Shown here: one piece after another, positions 42,204 through 50,923 of the stretch | Layout: the number at the start of each line of letters is the position of its first letter | Position numbering within the stretch: the stretch's first letter is position 1 | NCBI RefSeq assembly: GCF_008122205.1 | Contig: NZ_PHNJ01000002.1 | Span: 248,001-312,000 of the forward strand | Length of the DNA stretch: 64,000 bases | From: Natronococcus pandeyae | GTDB taxonomy: Archaea > Halobacteriota > Halobacteria > Halobacteriales > Natrialbaceae | Direction of reading: 5' to 3' | Made by a program: the position numbers and the translations under genes | Notes under the pieces: generated by a model | The model's input: only the letters and a program-made list of their open reading frames with translations | Database searches by the model: none | What the model was told of the DNA's origin: nothing

Positions 42204-42998
42204 TTACCTGTCGGTCGCGTTCGTCTCGAGAAACCCGAGCAGTCGGTCGTTGACCGTTCGCGAGCGTTCGATGGTGACGAGATGGCCCGCGCCCTCGACC
42301 GGGACGAACTCCCCGCGCGGAAGCCCGTCCGCCAGGTTCCGGCCGGCGGACGGCGGGACGAGCGCGTCGTCCGTCCCGTGGAAGACCCGCGTCGGCTGGG
42401 TCACGGAAACGAGCGAGGACGACGCGTCGAACGTCTCGAGCGCGGCGACCTGTGCCTCCCATCCCTCGCGGGCTGCGTCGCCGTCAGCTCGCCAGTCGAC
42501 GATGCCGTCGACGACGTCCGGTTGCTCGTCGAGAAAGTCGACGGAGAGCCCCGCCTCGAGCGACGTTCGAAGTTCCCCTGGGTCGTCCGGCGGTGCGAAG
42601 AGGGGTTCGAGGTCGAACGCGTCACCGGAGGCGGCGGTGCCGAACAGCGACAGCGACTCGACGCGGGTCGAGGTTCGGGCTGCGGTGAGCGCGATTGCAC
42701 CGCCGAGACCCGTGCCGACGAGGTGTGCGCTCCGCGCGCCGATCGCTTCGAGGATCGTCTCGAGGTCGTCGACGAGCGTCCCCATGGCGTACGGTCCCTC
42801 TGGCGCGTCCGACCGGCCCGTCCCGCGGAGGTCCCAGACGACCGTCTCGTACGGTCCGGTGAGCGCGGCGTGTTGCCATCCCCACGACCAGCCGCCGAGT
42901 CCGGCCTCCGGGACGAAGACGACGGGCACATCTCCGCGCTCGCCGTCGCCCTCGCGGCGGTAGTACAGCGAGACACTGCCGTTCGATGCGGTGGGCAT
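42204..42998 (-). CDS. Alpha/beta-hydrolase fold protein lacking the nucleophile
   Basis: 264-residue alpha/beta hydrolase. Fold landmarks: VVFVPEAGLGGWSWGW (oxyanion region), VVWDLRGTGRSDAPEGPYAM and, near the end, FHGTDDALVPPSAG (acid Asp) and VEGAGHLVTIE (His). The nucleophile elbow G-x-S-x-G is GTGLG (95-99), with Gly97 where the Ser should be, so ordinary ester or amide hydrolysis is not possible by the usual mechanism. ATG 42998 is chosen because the first strand starts 15 residues later. Located between an M20 peptidase gene (43057, same strand) and the degenerate ligase. Could be a binding or non-hydrolytic family member. Confidence 0.82.
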   Translation of the reverse strand: MPTASNGSVSLYYRREGDGERGDVPVVFVPEAGLGGWSWGWQHAALTGPYETVVWDLRGTGRSDAPEGPYAMGTLVDDLETILEAIGARSAHLVGTGLGGAIALTAARTSTRVESLSLFGTAASGDAFDLEPLFAPPDDPGELRTSLEAGLSVDFLDEQPDVVDGIVDWRADGDAAREGWEAQVAALETFDASSSLVSVTQPTRVFHGTDDALVPPSAGRNLADGLPRGEFVPVEGAGHLVTIERSRTVNDRLLGFLETNATDR

Positions 42999-43056
42999 AC
43001 TCGAGGGATCGTCCTCGCGGGACAGGATGGTTTCGGTTCGAGCGGGGTTCCCGACG

Positions 43057-44307
43057 TCAGGCCGCGAGGTACGACCTGGCCGCTTCGGTGAGTGTCTCAC
43101 CGGCCGTGAGGACCTCTTCCCACTCGATGCTCTCCTCGGGGAAGTGTGCCTGCTCGATGCTCCCCGGCCCGAACAGAACGGTCGGGATTCCCGCTCGCAC
43201 GTAGTGGCGGCTGTCGGCGCCGTAGGTCGCACCCTGAGGGGCGGTCGGCTCGAGACCAGTGGCCTCCATCGCCGACTGTACCGCCCGAACCACCGGCTCG
43301 TCCGCCTCGATCTCGGCCGGTTCGAACTGGATCGAGAACCGTTCGAACTCGGGTGGTCGGGACTCGAGGAACGGATCCTCGGCGACGACCCCGCCCAGCC
43401 GCTCCTCGAACTCCCGTTCGACCTCGGCGACCGTCTCCCCAGGCGCGACGCCGATGCGGACCTCCGCGGTGAGTTCGTCCGCAACCGACGAGGCCCAGCG
43501 ACCCGCCTCGACACGGCCGAAACAGACCGGCCACGGAATCGGGAACTCCTCGTACAGCGGATGCCCGACTCGTTCGCCGCGCTCGGCCTCGAGGTCCTCG
43601 AATGCCCGCCGGATCCGCTCGAACCGGGGGAGGACCGACTCTCCGTGCCAGCGCGTCGCCGCGTGGGCCGACCGTCCCTCGAGACGAAGCCGCTTCATCA
43701 GGCTCCCTTCGGTTGCCGTCACCGGCCGACAGTCGGTCGGTTCGGCGACGATCGCTGCGTCACGCGAGAACGGGTACGGGTTCTCCAGGGCCGCGGCGGC
43801 CGCACCGATGCCGCCTTCCTCCTCGCCGGCGACGCTCTCGACGACGATCCTGCCGTCGAGTGACTGTGCCGACGACGCGAGGTGGCGCGCCGCGAACACG
43901 CAGGTCGCCAGCCCGCACTTCATATCCGCCGCGCCGCGAGCGGTGAGCTCTCCGTCCGCCCACCGGGGCTCGAACGGCGCTCCGTTCCAGCCGGTTCCTG
44001 GCGGTACCACATCGACGTGGCCATTCAGAACGAGCGTCCGACCCGCCTCGGGGTCGCCGAACTCGAGGACGCCCGCGACGCTCGGTCGGTTGGCCGTCTC
44101 GATCTCGGCAGGGTCGTCCGGAAACGACGGGTGTTCCGCGAGCGTTCCGGCGTCGGCCTCCCAGCGGTAGGTCTCGAAGCCAGCATCCTCGAGGACGTCG
44201 TAGAGCCACTCCTGGGCCGGCGCCTCGTTTCCTGCGGTCGTCTCGAACCGACACAGTTCGTCGGCGAACGACCGCAACTCCTCGTCCCACGTCGTCGCGA
44301 ACTCCAT
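43057..44307 (-). CDS. M20-family metallopeptidase (ArgE/DapE type), copy 1
   Basis: 416-residue di-zinc aminoacylase-type hydrolase. Zinc ligands and catalytic residues: NGHVDVVPPG (His, Asp), LTARGAADMKCG (bridging Asp), VAGEEEGGIG (catalytic Glu-Glu), VAEPTDCRPV and the C-terminal FGPGSIEQAHFPEES (His). A lid/dimerisation domain is expected at about 185-300. ATG 44307 is chosen over 44346. It hydrolyses an N-acyl or peptide substrate; the specific substrate is unknown. Next to tctA on the same strand, 100 bases downstream of it, so it may belong with the transporter. Confidence 0.92.
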   Translation of the reverse strand: MEFATTWDEELRSFADELCRFETTAGNEAPAQEWLYDVLEDAGFETYRWEADAGTLAEHPSFPDDPAEIETANRPSVAGVLEFGDPEAGRTLVLNGHVDVVPPGTGWNGAPFEPRWADGELTARGAADMKCGLATCVFAARHLASSAQSLDGRIVVESVAGEEEGGIGAAAAALENPYPFSRDAAIVAEPTDCRPVTATEGSLMKRLRLEGRSAHAATRWHGESVLPRFERIRRAFEDLEAERGERVGHPLYEEFPIPWPVCFGRVEAGRWASSVADELTAEVRIGVAPGETVAEVEREFEERLGGVVAEDPFLESRPPEFERFSIQFEPAEIEADEPVVRAVQSAMEATGLEPTAPQGATYGADSRHYVRAGIPTVLFGPGSIEQAHFPEESIEWEEVLTAGETLTEAARSYLAA

Positions 44308-44406
44308 ACACGAGTCTGGAAGTGAGCTCACAAAATACCGGGGCATCCGGTTCGGGAAACGGGACGAAAACGCGCCCCGAGGTCGTCAACGGGCCGATGT
44401 TTCGGA

Positions 44407-45918
44407 CTACGACGAGATTCTGTCCGCCCACCAGCGCTTGACGAACGGTCCGAAGACGAGCGCGACGATCACGACCGACAGGACGAACGAGAGCCAGCGG
44501 CCGTACTCGAGCGGGTTGACGAAGATCATGTACGAGCCGTCCGAGAGCTGCAGCGAGGTGTAGAGGTTCTCCTCGGCGATGTCCCCGAGGACCACCCCGA
44601 GGACGAACGCGATCACCGAGTAGTTGTACCGAACCATGTAGAACCCGATCACGCCGAAGACGATGATCGTCAGGATGTCGATCGGGTTGATCCGAAGCGC
44701 GTACGTCCCCAGGAACGAGAGGACGACGACCATCGGAATGATGTAATCGGTGTCGATCTTCGTCAGGTAGCCGAGTTGCGTCACCATCGACAGACCGAAG
44801 AGGAGGATGACGACGTTGCCGACGAGCAACGCCAGCAACATCGTGTACGTCAGCGTGAGTTCGCCACTCGGATCGAACATGCTCGGACCGGGACGGAGGT
44901 CGTGCATGAGCAGACCGCCGATGAGGACGGCGGTCGAGGAACTTCCCGGAATCCCGAAGGAGATCGCCGGAACGAGCGAGCCGGCGACCGTCCCGTTGTT
45001 AGATGCCTCGGAGGCGATCACGCCGATCTCGTTCCCGGAACCGAACGAGTCGGGATCGCTCGAGGAACGAACCGCCTCGGAGTATGCGACGAAGTTCGAT
45101 ACCGTCGCGCCCGCGCCGGGAATCGCGCCGACGATCATGCCGATATTCGCCGATTTGAACACCGTGATGGGGTGTTTGAGCGTCGAGACGATCCCCTCCG
45201 TGATGCCGGCCCTGTCGATCGTCACGTCGCCCTTCGCGATCCCGCCTTCCTGGCCGGCGAGTTTCATCATCTCCGCGATCGCGAACAGACCGATCAGCAC
45301 CGCGACGAAGTCGATCCCGTCGTACAGGTACATCGTTTCGGAGTAGCGCTGATCGAGCGACATCGGCGCGATACCGACGGTCGTGACCAGCAGCCCCGCC
45401 ACGCCGGCGAGGATCCCCTTCGCGAACGAGCCCCGGGTGACGACGGTGATCATCGCCAGTCCGAGGATCGCGACGAGGAACCGCTCGGGCGTCCCGACCC
45501 GGAGCACCATCTCGATCAACCCCGGCGAGAACAGGATCAGCGCCGTGATGGTGAACAGTCCGGCGAACGCGGAGGCCGTCGCAGAGATCGCCAGCGCGGT
45601 CGCTGCCCGGCCTTGCTTCGACATCGGATAGCCGTCGAACATCGTCGCCGCGGACGACGACACCCCCGGCGTGTTGATGAGGATCGCCGCGATCGAACCG
45701 CCGTACATCGACCCGCTGTAGACGCCGACCAGCAAGATGATCGCACTCGCGGCCTCGAGCGGGAGCGTCAGCGGGAGGATGATCGCCATCCCGAGCGGCG
45801 GGCCGAGCCCCGGAAGCCCGCCCACGATGATGCCGATGATGACGCCGGCGAGCAGCCAGATCATCGTCTCGACCGTCAACAGCGCCTCGACCGCGCCGAT
45901 AAAGGACTCAACCGTCAT
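44407..45918 (-). CDS. TctA-family large permease of the tripartite tricarboxylate transporter
   Basis: 503-residue membrane protein with about 11-12 helices. Signature GGLPGLGPPLGMAIILPLTLPL in the first half and its counterpart GAIPGAGATVSNFVAYSEAV in the second. It forms the channel for a carboxylate brought by TctC, driven by the ion gradient. ATG 45918 overlaps the stop of tctB by four bases, showing translational coupling. Substrate cannot be determined; citrate and related acids are known for the family. Confidence 0.96.
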   Translation of the reverse strand: MTVESFIGAVEALLTVETMIWLLAGVIIGIIVGGLPGLGPPLGMAIILPLTLPLEAASAIILLVGVYSGSMYGGSIAAILINTPGVSSSAATMFDGYPMSKQGRAATALAISATASAFAGLFTITALILFSPGLIEMVLRVGTPERFLVAILGLAMITVVTRGSFAKGILAGVAGLLVTTVGIAPMSLDQRYSETMYLYDGIDFVAVLIGLFAIAEMMKLAGQEGGIAKGDVTIDRAGITEGIVSTLKHPITVFKSANIGMIVGAIPGAGATVSNFVAYSEAVRSSSDPDSFGSGNEIGVIASEASNNGTVAGSLVPAISFGIPGSSSTAVLIGGLLMHDLRPGPSMFDPSGELTLTYTMLLALLVGNVVILLFGLSMVTQLGYLTKIDTDYIIPMVVVLSFLGTYALRINPIDILTIIVFGVIGFYMVRYNYSVIAFVLGVVLGDIAEENLYTSLQLSDGSYMIFVNPLEYGRWLSFVLSVVIVALVFGPFVKRWWADRISS

Positions 45919-46832
45919 ACGATCATCACCGCCCACTGGAGCAGGTCACCGGCGTATATCGAGAGCCCGAGCAGGTCGTCCGGCGGCGGCAGTTCCCAGC
46001 CGGTGAGCCACCCCTCGGCGATGTCGTCCTGGATGAGGTCGTAAAAGAGGTAGGCAGTGGCGAAGCTGAGGACGGTGAGTCCGACGGCCTTTATGAGTTC
46101 CATCCGAACCCAGAGCACCCAGGCGACGACGAAAATCGGCGTCGCGTACAGCATCCCGATCAGGAACGTCAACACCATGTAGCCGGTACAGAGCAGCCCG
46201 GTAACGATGGGCCCCCGCGGATCGTCGATATCGTAGACGTACATCGCCGACGAGTCGCTCTCCGCTTCGGCTTCCGTTTCCGTTTCGGCGGTGTCCGCGT
46301 CCGTCTCGGTACCTTCGGTTGCCGCGTCGGCGTCGGCTTCGTCGACGTCCTCGAGTTCGGTCTCGTCCGCGACCGGCGCACCGGACGTCTCCTTGTCGCC
46401 CATCACTTGCATGGGTTCCGCGACGAACGACTCGACCGCGGCACCGAACCGCTCGCGGTAGCCGACGGCACCGATCAGTAACCCGACGCCGACGGCCAGC
46501 CGAAGCAGTCCCTCCCCGTCGTCGATGAAGGAGGTGGCGCCGCCGTAGACGAAGTACGCACCTAGCGCCGCACCGATCACCGGCGCGGCGACGGTCAGGT
46601 AGTTCCGGGTAAGCAGGAGGAACGAGAGAACGACCGTTCCGCCGGCCATGAGCCGCGGAAACGTCTGTGCGGCCGACGCGTACTCCGACGCCCCGAGGTA
46701 CATATAGAGGCCGACGACCAGGAACAGTAGAAGCAACGCGTGTTCCATCGTCGGTCGTTCGCCCAGCGCCTTCTCACCGGCGTCTGCCAGGGCCGCCCGA
46801 GTCGCGTTTATCGTGGAGTTGTCCTGTTCCAT
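45915..46832 (-). CDS. TctB-family small permease with acidic linker
   Basis: 305-residue small subunit of the transporter, normally about 150 residues with four helices. Helices at about 28-45, 52-68, 75-95 and then a large insertion (about 145-205) that is almost entirely Asp, Glu, Ala and Thr; a second hydrophobic set (about 212-270) follows and carries GLLCTGYMVLTFLIGMLYATPIF, the typical C-terminal TctB domain. The insertion is presumably cytosolic. The stop overlaps the start of tctA by four bases. Confidence 0.85.
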   Translation of the reverse strand: MEQDNSTINATRAALADAGEKALGERPTMEHALLLLFLVVGLYMYLGASEYASAAQTFPRLMAGGTVVLSFLLLTRNYLTVAAPVIGAALGAYFVYGGATSFIDDGEGLLRLAVGVGLLIGAVGYRERFGAAVESFVAEPMQVMGDKETSGAPVADETELEDVDEADADAATEGTETDADTAETETEAEAESDSSAMYVYDIDDPRGPIVTGLLCTGYMVLTFLIGMLYATPIFVVAWVLWVRMELIKAVGLTVLSFATAYLFYDLIQDDIAEGWLTGWELPPPDDLLGLSIYAGDLLQWAVMIV

Positions 46833-47007
46833 GGTCGGTCCCGTCCAACAGATTCGGCTTCGAATACGTCTCGATCAACGACGATGGTACCAGCCCGCAG
46901 CGCTCGGCGGCAGTCGCGAGCGCTCCCTGCAGTATCAGATTTGTATTGTGACATATCTCGTTTCCTCACGTTCGAAAGCGACACAGCAGACGTTCCGGAT
47001 GAGTCGA

Positions 47008-48066
47008 CTACTCCTCTTCGTCTTCTTCCTCGTCGACCATCCGCTGGAACTCGTCGAAGCCACCGATGGCGTCGTCGACCTGCGATTCGATCTCGTCGAC
47101 GCTCCCCACGTACTGATCCGCGGCGTCATCCATGTCGCCGAACTCGACGATGTTACCCGTCTCTTCCTCCCACTCCTGGGTGTCCTCGTCCTCGGTTGCC
47201 TCCTGGACGGCCTCCATGATCGTTTCACGGACGTCTTCCGGCGTGTCCGGCGGTGCGACCTGCACCTGATAGAACTCCGTGATCCAGGCCAGGCTGTCGC
47301 CGTAGTCCGAGATCGGGTCGATGCCGGAGAAGACGTGGTCGAGATCGATGTCCATGAGGTTGACGATGGCGGTTGCCTCGCCGGATTCCTCGGCAGCGAC
47401 GGCGGAGGTGTTCGTCGCGAAGCCAGCCGCCACTTCGCCGCCGATCACCGCTTCCATGGTCGGGCCACCGCCGTCGTACGGAACGGCGCTGTCGTACTCG
47501 AGGCCGTACTCGTCTCTGAGCATGAGCGTCGTAAGGTGGCTGTCGCTCCCTGCACCCTGGTAGCCGAAGCCGCTGATCTCGTCGTCGGCGTACGCGTCTC
47601 GAAGCGAGCCGAAGTCGTCGATTCCCGCCTCCTCGGCGGCGTCGTCGTTCACGATGAGCGTGTAGCCGAAGACGCCGGAGTGTGCGATCGGTTCGAGGTC
47701 GTCGGGATGCCAGCCGTCGACCTCCTGGGCTCGCCAGGTAAAACTCCATCCCGGCGGGTTGACGGTTCCGAACGTGTATCCGTCGTTGTCCTGCTGGACG
47801 AGCCACTCGCTGCCGAGCATACTGCCGGCACCCTCCCGGTTGTCGATCTCGATCGACTGGCCGAGCGGATCCTCCATGATCGGAGCCATCTGGCGAGCGT
47901 ACGTGTCGGTACCACCACCTTCACCCCACGGAATCATCCAGGTGAGCGATTCGGAGGGGAAGTCGCCGTCGTCCCCATCTCCGTCGTCACCGAGACATCC
48001 AGCGACCCCACTCAGTCCCACTGCACCCGCTGCACCTGTTGTCTTGATGAACGTTCTACGGTCCAT
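47008..48066 (-). CDS. TctC-family solute receptor (Tat lipoprotein)
   Basis: 352-residue extracytoplasmic receptor of the tripartite tricarboxylate transporter. Signal: twin Arg3-Arg4 (DRRTFIKTTG) and lipobox Cys24 (GVAGC), then an acidic linker. The binding fold is of the Bug/TctC type: WMIPWGEGGGTDTYARQMAPIM, then NREGAGSMLGSEWL and GFGYQGAGSDSHLTTLML. The last 10 residues are a Glu-rich tail. ATG 48066; a TATA-like AGTATTATCC lies about 31 bases upstream (48093-48102). First gene of tctC-tctB-tctA. Confidence 0.94.
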   Translation of the reverse strand: MDRRTFIKTTGAAGAVGLSGVAGCLGDDGDGDDGDFPSESLTWMIPWGEGGGTDTYARQMAPIMEDPLGQSIEIDNREGAGSMLGSEWLVQQDNDGYTFGTVNPPGWSFTWRAQEVDGWHPDDLEPIAHSGVFGYTLIVNDDAAEEAGIDDFGSLRDAYADDEISGFGYQGAGSDSHLTTLMLRDEYGLEYDSAVPYDGGGPTMEAVIGGEVAAGFATNTSAVAAEESGEATAIVNLMDIDLDHVFSGIDPISDYGDSLAWITEFYQVQVAPPDTPEDVRETIMEAVQEATEDEDTQEWEEETGNIVEFGDMDDAADQYVGSVDEIESQVDDAIGGFDEFQRMVDEEEDEEE

Positions 48067-48092
48067 GATACTCGAGCACATGAAACAAGGAC

Positions 48093-48102
48093 GGATAATA
48101 CT
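48093..48102 (-). promoter_or_regulatory. TATA-like box for tctC
   Basis: Minus strand AGTATTATCC centred about 31 bases upstream of ATG 48066, in the 205-base divergent region with the M20 copy 2 gene. Confidence 0.45.
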
Positions 48103-48113
48103 TTCGGATAAAA

Positions 48114-48125
48114 GCCGAAATCGGC
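48114..48125. promoter_or_regulatory. Palindrome GCCGA-AA-TCGGC in the divergent tctC/M20 region
   Basis: Perfect 5-bp arms, located just upstream of the tctC promoter and about 115 bases from the M20 copy 2 promoter. A possible shared operator; no regulator gene is adjacent. Confidence 0.35.
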
Positions 48126-48240
48126 ATATTTTCACAATAAATATGAGGTCATTTTGAATGCAGTTGAAAAGTCTAGCATACATTCAGCCAGACATACACG
48201 TATCGGAACCCAATACTGTCATCAGCGAGACAGGCCCACA

Positions 48241-48250
48241 CGTATATCGC
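48241..48250 (+). promoter_or_regulatory. TATA-like box for M20 copy 2
   Basis: CGTATATCGC centred 27 bases upstream of ATG 48272, predicting a leaderless transcript and supporting this ATG over the earlier one at 48158. Confidence 0.5.
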
Positions 48251-48271
48251 GCCGACGGCCCATCCTTTCGC

Positions 48272-49576
48272 ATGAACAAACGGGATGCCAGGCGCCGCGT
48301 CGAAGAGACGATCGCAAACCGGGAGTCCGACCTGCTGGAACTGCTCGAGGAACTCGTCTCGGCGAAATCGGTGACGGGACGTGAGCCTCGCGGACAGGCG
48401 GTGATGCTCGAGGCGTTCGACCGACTCGATCTCGAGGTCGACACCTGGGAACCGAGCGTCGAGCGACTGTCGGATCACCCCGGCTTCTTCCGAACGTCGT
48501 CGTACGACGAGCACGGTTACGACGGCCGAGAGAACGCGGTGGCGACGATCCCTGGAGAGGGGGAAGGGCCGACGCTCGCACTCTCGGGCCACATCGACGT
48601 CGTGCCGGCCGACCCGGAGTCGGCGTGGGAGTCCGATCCGTGGGCGCTCCGTCGCGACGGCGACGAACTCTACGGCCGGGGCGTCTCGGATATGAAGGGC
48701 GGACTCGCCGCGATGGTACTTGCCGTCGAAACCCTCGCGGACGAGGGTATCGAACTCGCCGGCGACCTCTACCTCCAGAGTACGATCGAGGAGGAGGCCG
48801 GCGGCGTCGGCGGCGTCCTCTCGGCGCTCGAGCGCGGCTACGTTCCAGACGCGGCGATTATTCCGGAGCCGTTCGGTCTCCCGAACGTCGGCATCGCCAG
48901 CGCCGGCGTGATGTTCTTCGACGTGACCGTTCCGGGCAAGAAGGCTCACGCCGCGTGGGGCCACCAGGGTGTCAGCGCCTTCGACAAGGCCTGCCGGATT
49001 CGGGGGGCACTCGAGGAGTTGAACGAGAAACGCCAGGACAGAATCGACTTTCCGCCGGCGTACGGAGCCGATCCGTCCCTCGAGGGCCACGTGACGAACA
49101 TCAACCTGGGCGTGGTCGAGGGCGGCGACTGGCCCGCCACGGTTCCCGCCGAAGTGACGATGAAGGGACGGGTCGGATGGCCGCCGGGCGAGACTCGAGG
49201 CGAGGTCCGGGAAGCGATCGAGGGCGTAATCGCCGAGGCGGCCGACGACGACGAGTGGCTCGCTGCAAACCCGCCAATCGTCGAGTGGGCCGGCTGGAAC
49301 GCCGCTCCCCACGAAGTCCCGCGCGACGCCGAGATCGTCGAGATCGTCGAACGAAACGCCGAGTCGATCACCGGCGAGGAGGGGAGCTTCGTCGGCGGGA
49401 ACGCCGCGCTCGACGAACGGTTCTACCAGCGATACTACGACGTCCCCGTCGTCACGGCGGGCCCCTACGGACCGAACCTCCACGGCGTCGACGAGTACAC
49501 GACGGTTTCCTCGCTGCTCGAGACCGCCCAGACGCTGGCCGTCTCCGCGATCGACTACTGCGGAATCGCCGAGTGA
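48272..49576 (+). CDS. M20-family metallopeptidase (ArgE/DapE type), copy 2
   Basis: 434-residue di-zinc hydrolase, diverging from tctC. Motifs: LALSGHIDVVPADPESAW (zinc His and Asp), YGRGVSDMKGGLAA (bridging Asp), STIEEEAGGVGG (catalytic Glu), IIPEPFGLP, and GPYGPNLHGVDEY (final His). The longest reading begins at 48158, but ATG 48272 is preferred because of the TATA-like box at 48241-48250. Only moderately like copy 1 (43057). Enzyme activity on an N-acyl or amide substrate is inferred; it may act on cargo imported by TctABC. Confidence 0.93.
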   Translation: MNKRDARRRVEETIANRESDLLELLEELVSAKSVTGREPRGQAVMLEAFDRLDLEVDTWEPSVERLSDHPGFFRTSSYDEHGYDGRENAVATIPGEGEGPTLALSGHIDVVPADPESAWESDPWALRRDGDELYGRGVSDMKGGLAAMVLAVETLADEGIELAGDLYLQSTIEEEAGGVGGVLSALERGYVPDAAIIPEPFGLPNVGIASAGVMFFDVTVPGKKAHAAWGHQGVSAFDKACRIRGALEELNEKRQDRIDFPPAYGADPSLEGHVTNINLGVVEGGDWPATVPAEVTMKGRVGWPPGETRGEVREAIEGVIAEAADDDEWLAANPPIVEWAGWNAAPHEVPRDAEIVEIVERNAESITGEEGSFVGGNAALDERFYQRYYDVPVVTAGPYGPNLHGVDEYTTVSSLLETAQTLAVSAIDYCGIAE

Positions 49577-49785
49577 TTACGTCCACGCCGAGCGATCACA
49601 TCCATACCGGGTGATTACGTCATCCGGGACGCACTGTACGTTCCGGACGTCGTCGGACGACGAGCAGATCGTCGACCGTCGCCAGCGAGAGCTACCACGC
49701 CGGACGGTCGATCGGCACGGTCGTGACACGTCGATTACGGGAGACGCCTGCACTTATTTTCGGTAACGGCGTACCGTGAGACGGT
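49577..49785. other. Intergenic gap between M20 and formamidase-family genes
   Basis: About 210 bases with no gene. The stretch starts with near repeats TGATTACGTCCACGCCGAGCG and TGATTACGTCATCCGGG about 35 bases apart (49574-49627). A short AT segment (CACTTATTTTCGG, 49750-49762) about 28 bases upstream of ATG 49786 is a likely TATA box. Confidence 0.4.
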
Positions 49786-50772
49786 ATGGCGAGACAACAT
49801 CACGGACACCGCGTCGACTACTCCCTCAGCGATGCCGATCAAAACATCCACAACGCGTGGGACAACAGCCTCGACCCCGTGCTCACGGTAGAGCCCGGAG
49901 ACGTCGTCCGGTTCGAGTGTCGCGACGCCGTCGACGGCCAGGTGACTATCGAGTGCGGTCCGGAGGAGTTCTCGAACGTCAGCTTCGACCCGGTCCACCC
50001 GCTGACGGGTCCCGTCGCCGTCGAGGGAGCCGAACCGGGCGATGCGCTCGTCGTCGAACTGCTCAGTCTCCAGCACAAGGGCTGGGGGTACACCGGCTTT
50101 CTCCCGGGCGAGATGGGGCTCGGGCTCCTTCCCGAGGAGTTCCCGGAGGCCGGCGTCCACATCTGGGACCTCGAGGACGACGTCGGTCATTTCGTAAACG
50201 GGATCGAGGTCCCTCTCGACCCGTTCCCGGGCACCATCGGCGTCGCACCCGCCGAACCGGGCGAACACGAGACGCTTCCCCCGCGGGACGTCGGCGGGAA
50301 CATGGACGTCAAGCACATGACTGCGGGTTCGACCGTCTACCTCCCCGTCGAGGTCGACGACGCCCTGTTCTCGATCGGCGACTGTCACGCCGCCCAGGGC
50401 GACGGCGAGGTTTCCGTGACGGGTATCGAGGCACCGATGTTCGTCACCGCCCGGTTCGGACTGAAGAAAGACGCCGGAATCGAACAACCCCAGTTCGAGA
50501 GTGACGGCCCGTTCACACCGACCGGGCAGGACGAACGGATGTACGGGACGACCGGCATCGCCGACGACCTGATGGAGGCGGCGCGGCTCGCAGTGCGACA
50601 CATGATCGACCACCTCCACGAGGAGCGCGGCCTCACGCGGGGCGAGGCCTACATCCTCTGTTCGGCCGCCGTCGACCTGAAGATCAACGAGATCGTCGAC
50701 GCGCCGAACTGGGTCGTCTCGGCGTACCTTCCCGAGAGTATCTTCCCGGAGCAAGAGAACGGCGACTCCTGA
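49786..50772 (+). CDS. Acetamidase/formamidase-family protein
   Basis: 328-residue member of the FmdA/AmdA family, which hydrolyses short amides such as formamide or acetamide. The family signature is clear: FSIGDCHAAQGDGEVSVTGIE, together with HIWDLEDDVGHFVNG and GNMDVKHMTAGSTVYLPVEV, and near the end LICSAAVDLKINEIVDAPNW-type text (here LCSAAVDLKINEIVDAPNWV). Length fits. Adjacent to M20 copy 2 on the same strand with its own TATA-like CTTATTTTCGG. Exact substrate unknown. Confidence 0.92.
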   Translation: MARQHHGHRVDYSLSDADQNIHNAWDNSLDPVLTVEPGDVVRFECRDAVDGQVTIECGPEEFSNVSFDPVHPLTGPVAVEGAEPGDALVVELLSLQHKGWGYTGFLPGEMGLGLLPEEFPEAGVHIWDLEDDVGHFVNGIEVPLDPFPGTIGVAPAEPGEHETLPPRDVGGNMDVKHMTAGSTVYLPVEVDDALFSIGDCHAAQGDGEVSVTGIEAPMFVTARFGLKKDAGIEQPQFESDGPFTPTGQDERMYGTTGIADDLMEAARLAVRHMIDHLHEERGLTRGEAYILCSAAVDLKINEIVDAPNWVVSAYLPESIFPEQENGDS

Positions 50773-50923
50773 TACTGCCGGACAGAACTATTTGAAGATC
50801 GATCGCTCGGACGCGGCCGTCTCCAGCGGCGACGGCCGCTACTTCGCGATCGACTTCTCATCGGCTTCCGTTCGACAGTATGAACGCGACGGCAGGCCGA
50901 ACTGCGGTCGACGGCTCGACCGA

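Noticed and set aside
49577-49785. tRNA gene in the gap between M20 and formamidase-family genes
   Set aside because: No cloverleaf, no TTCGA-type T-loop with matching stem, no CCA-proximal acceptor pairing found by eye.
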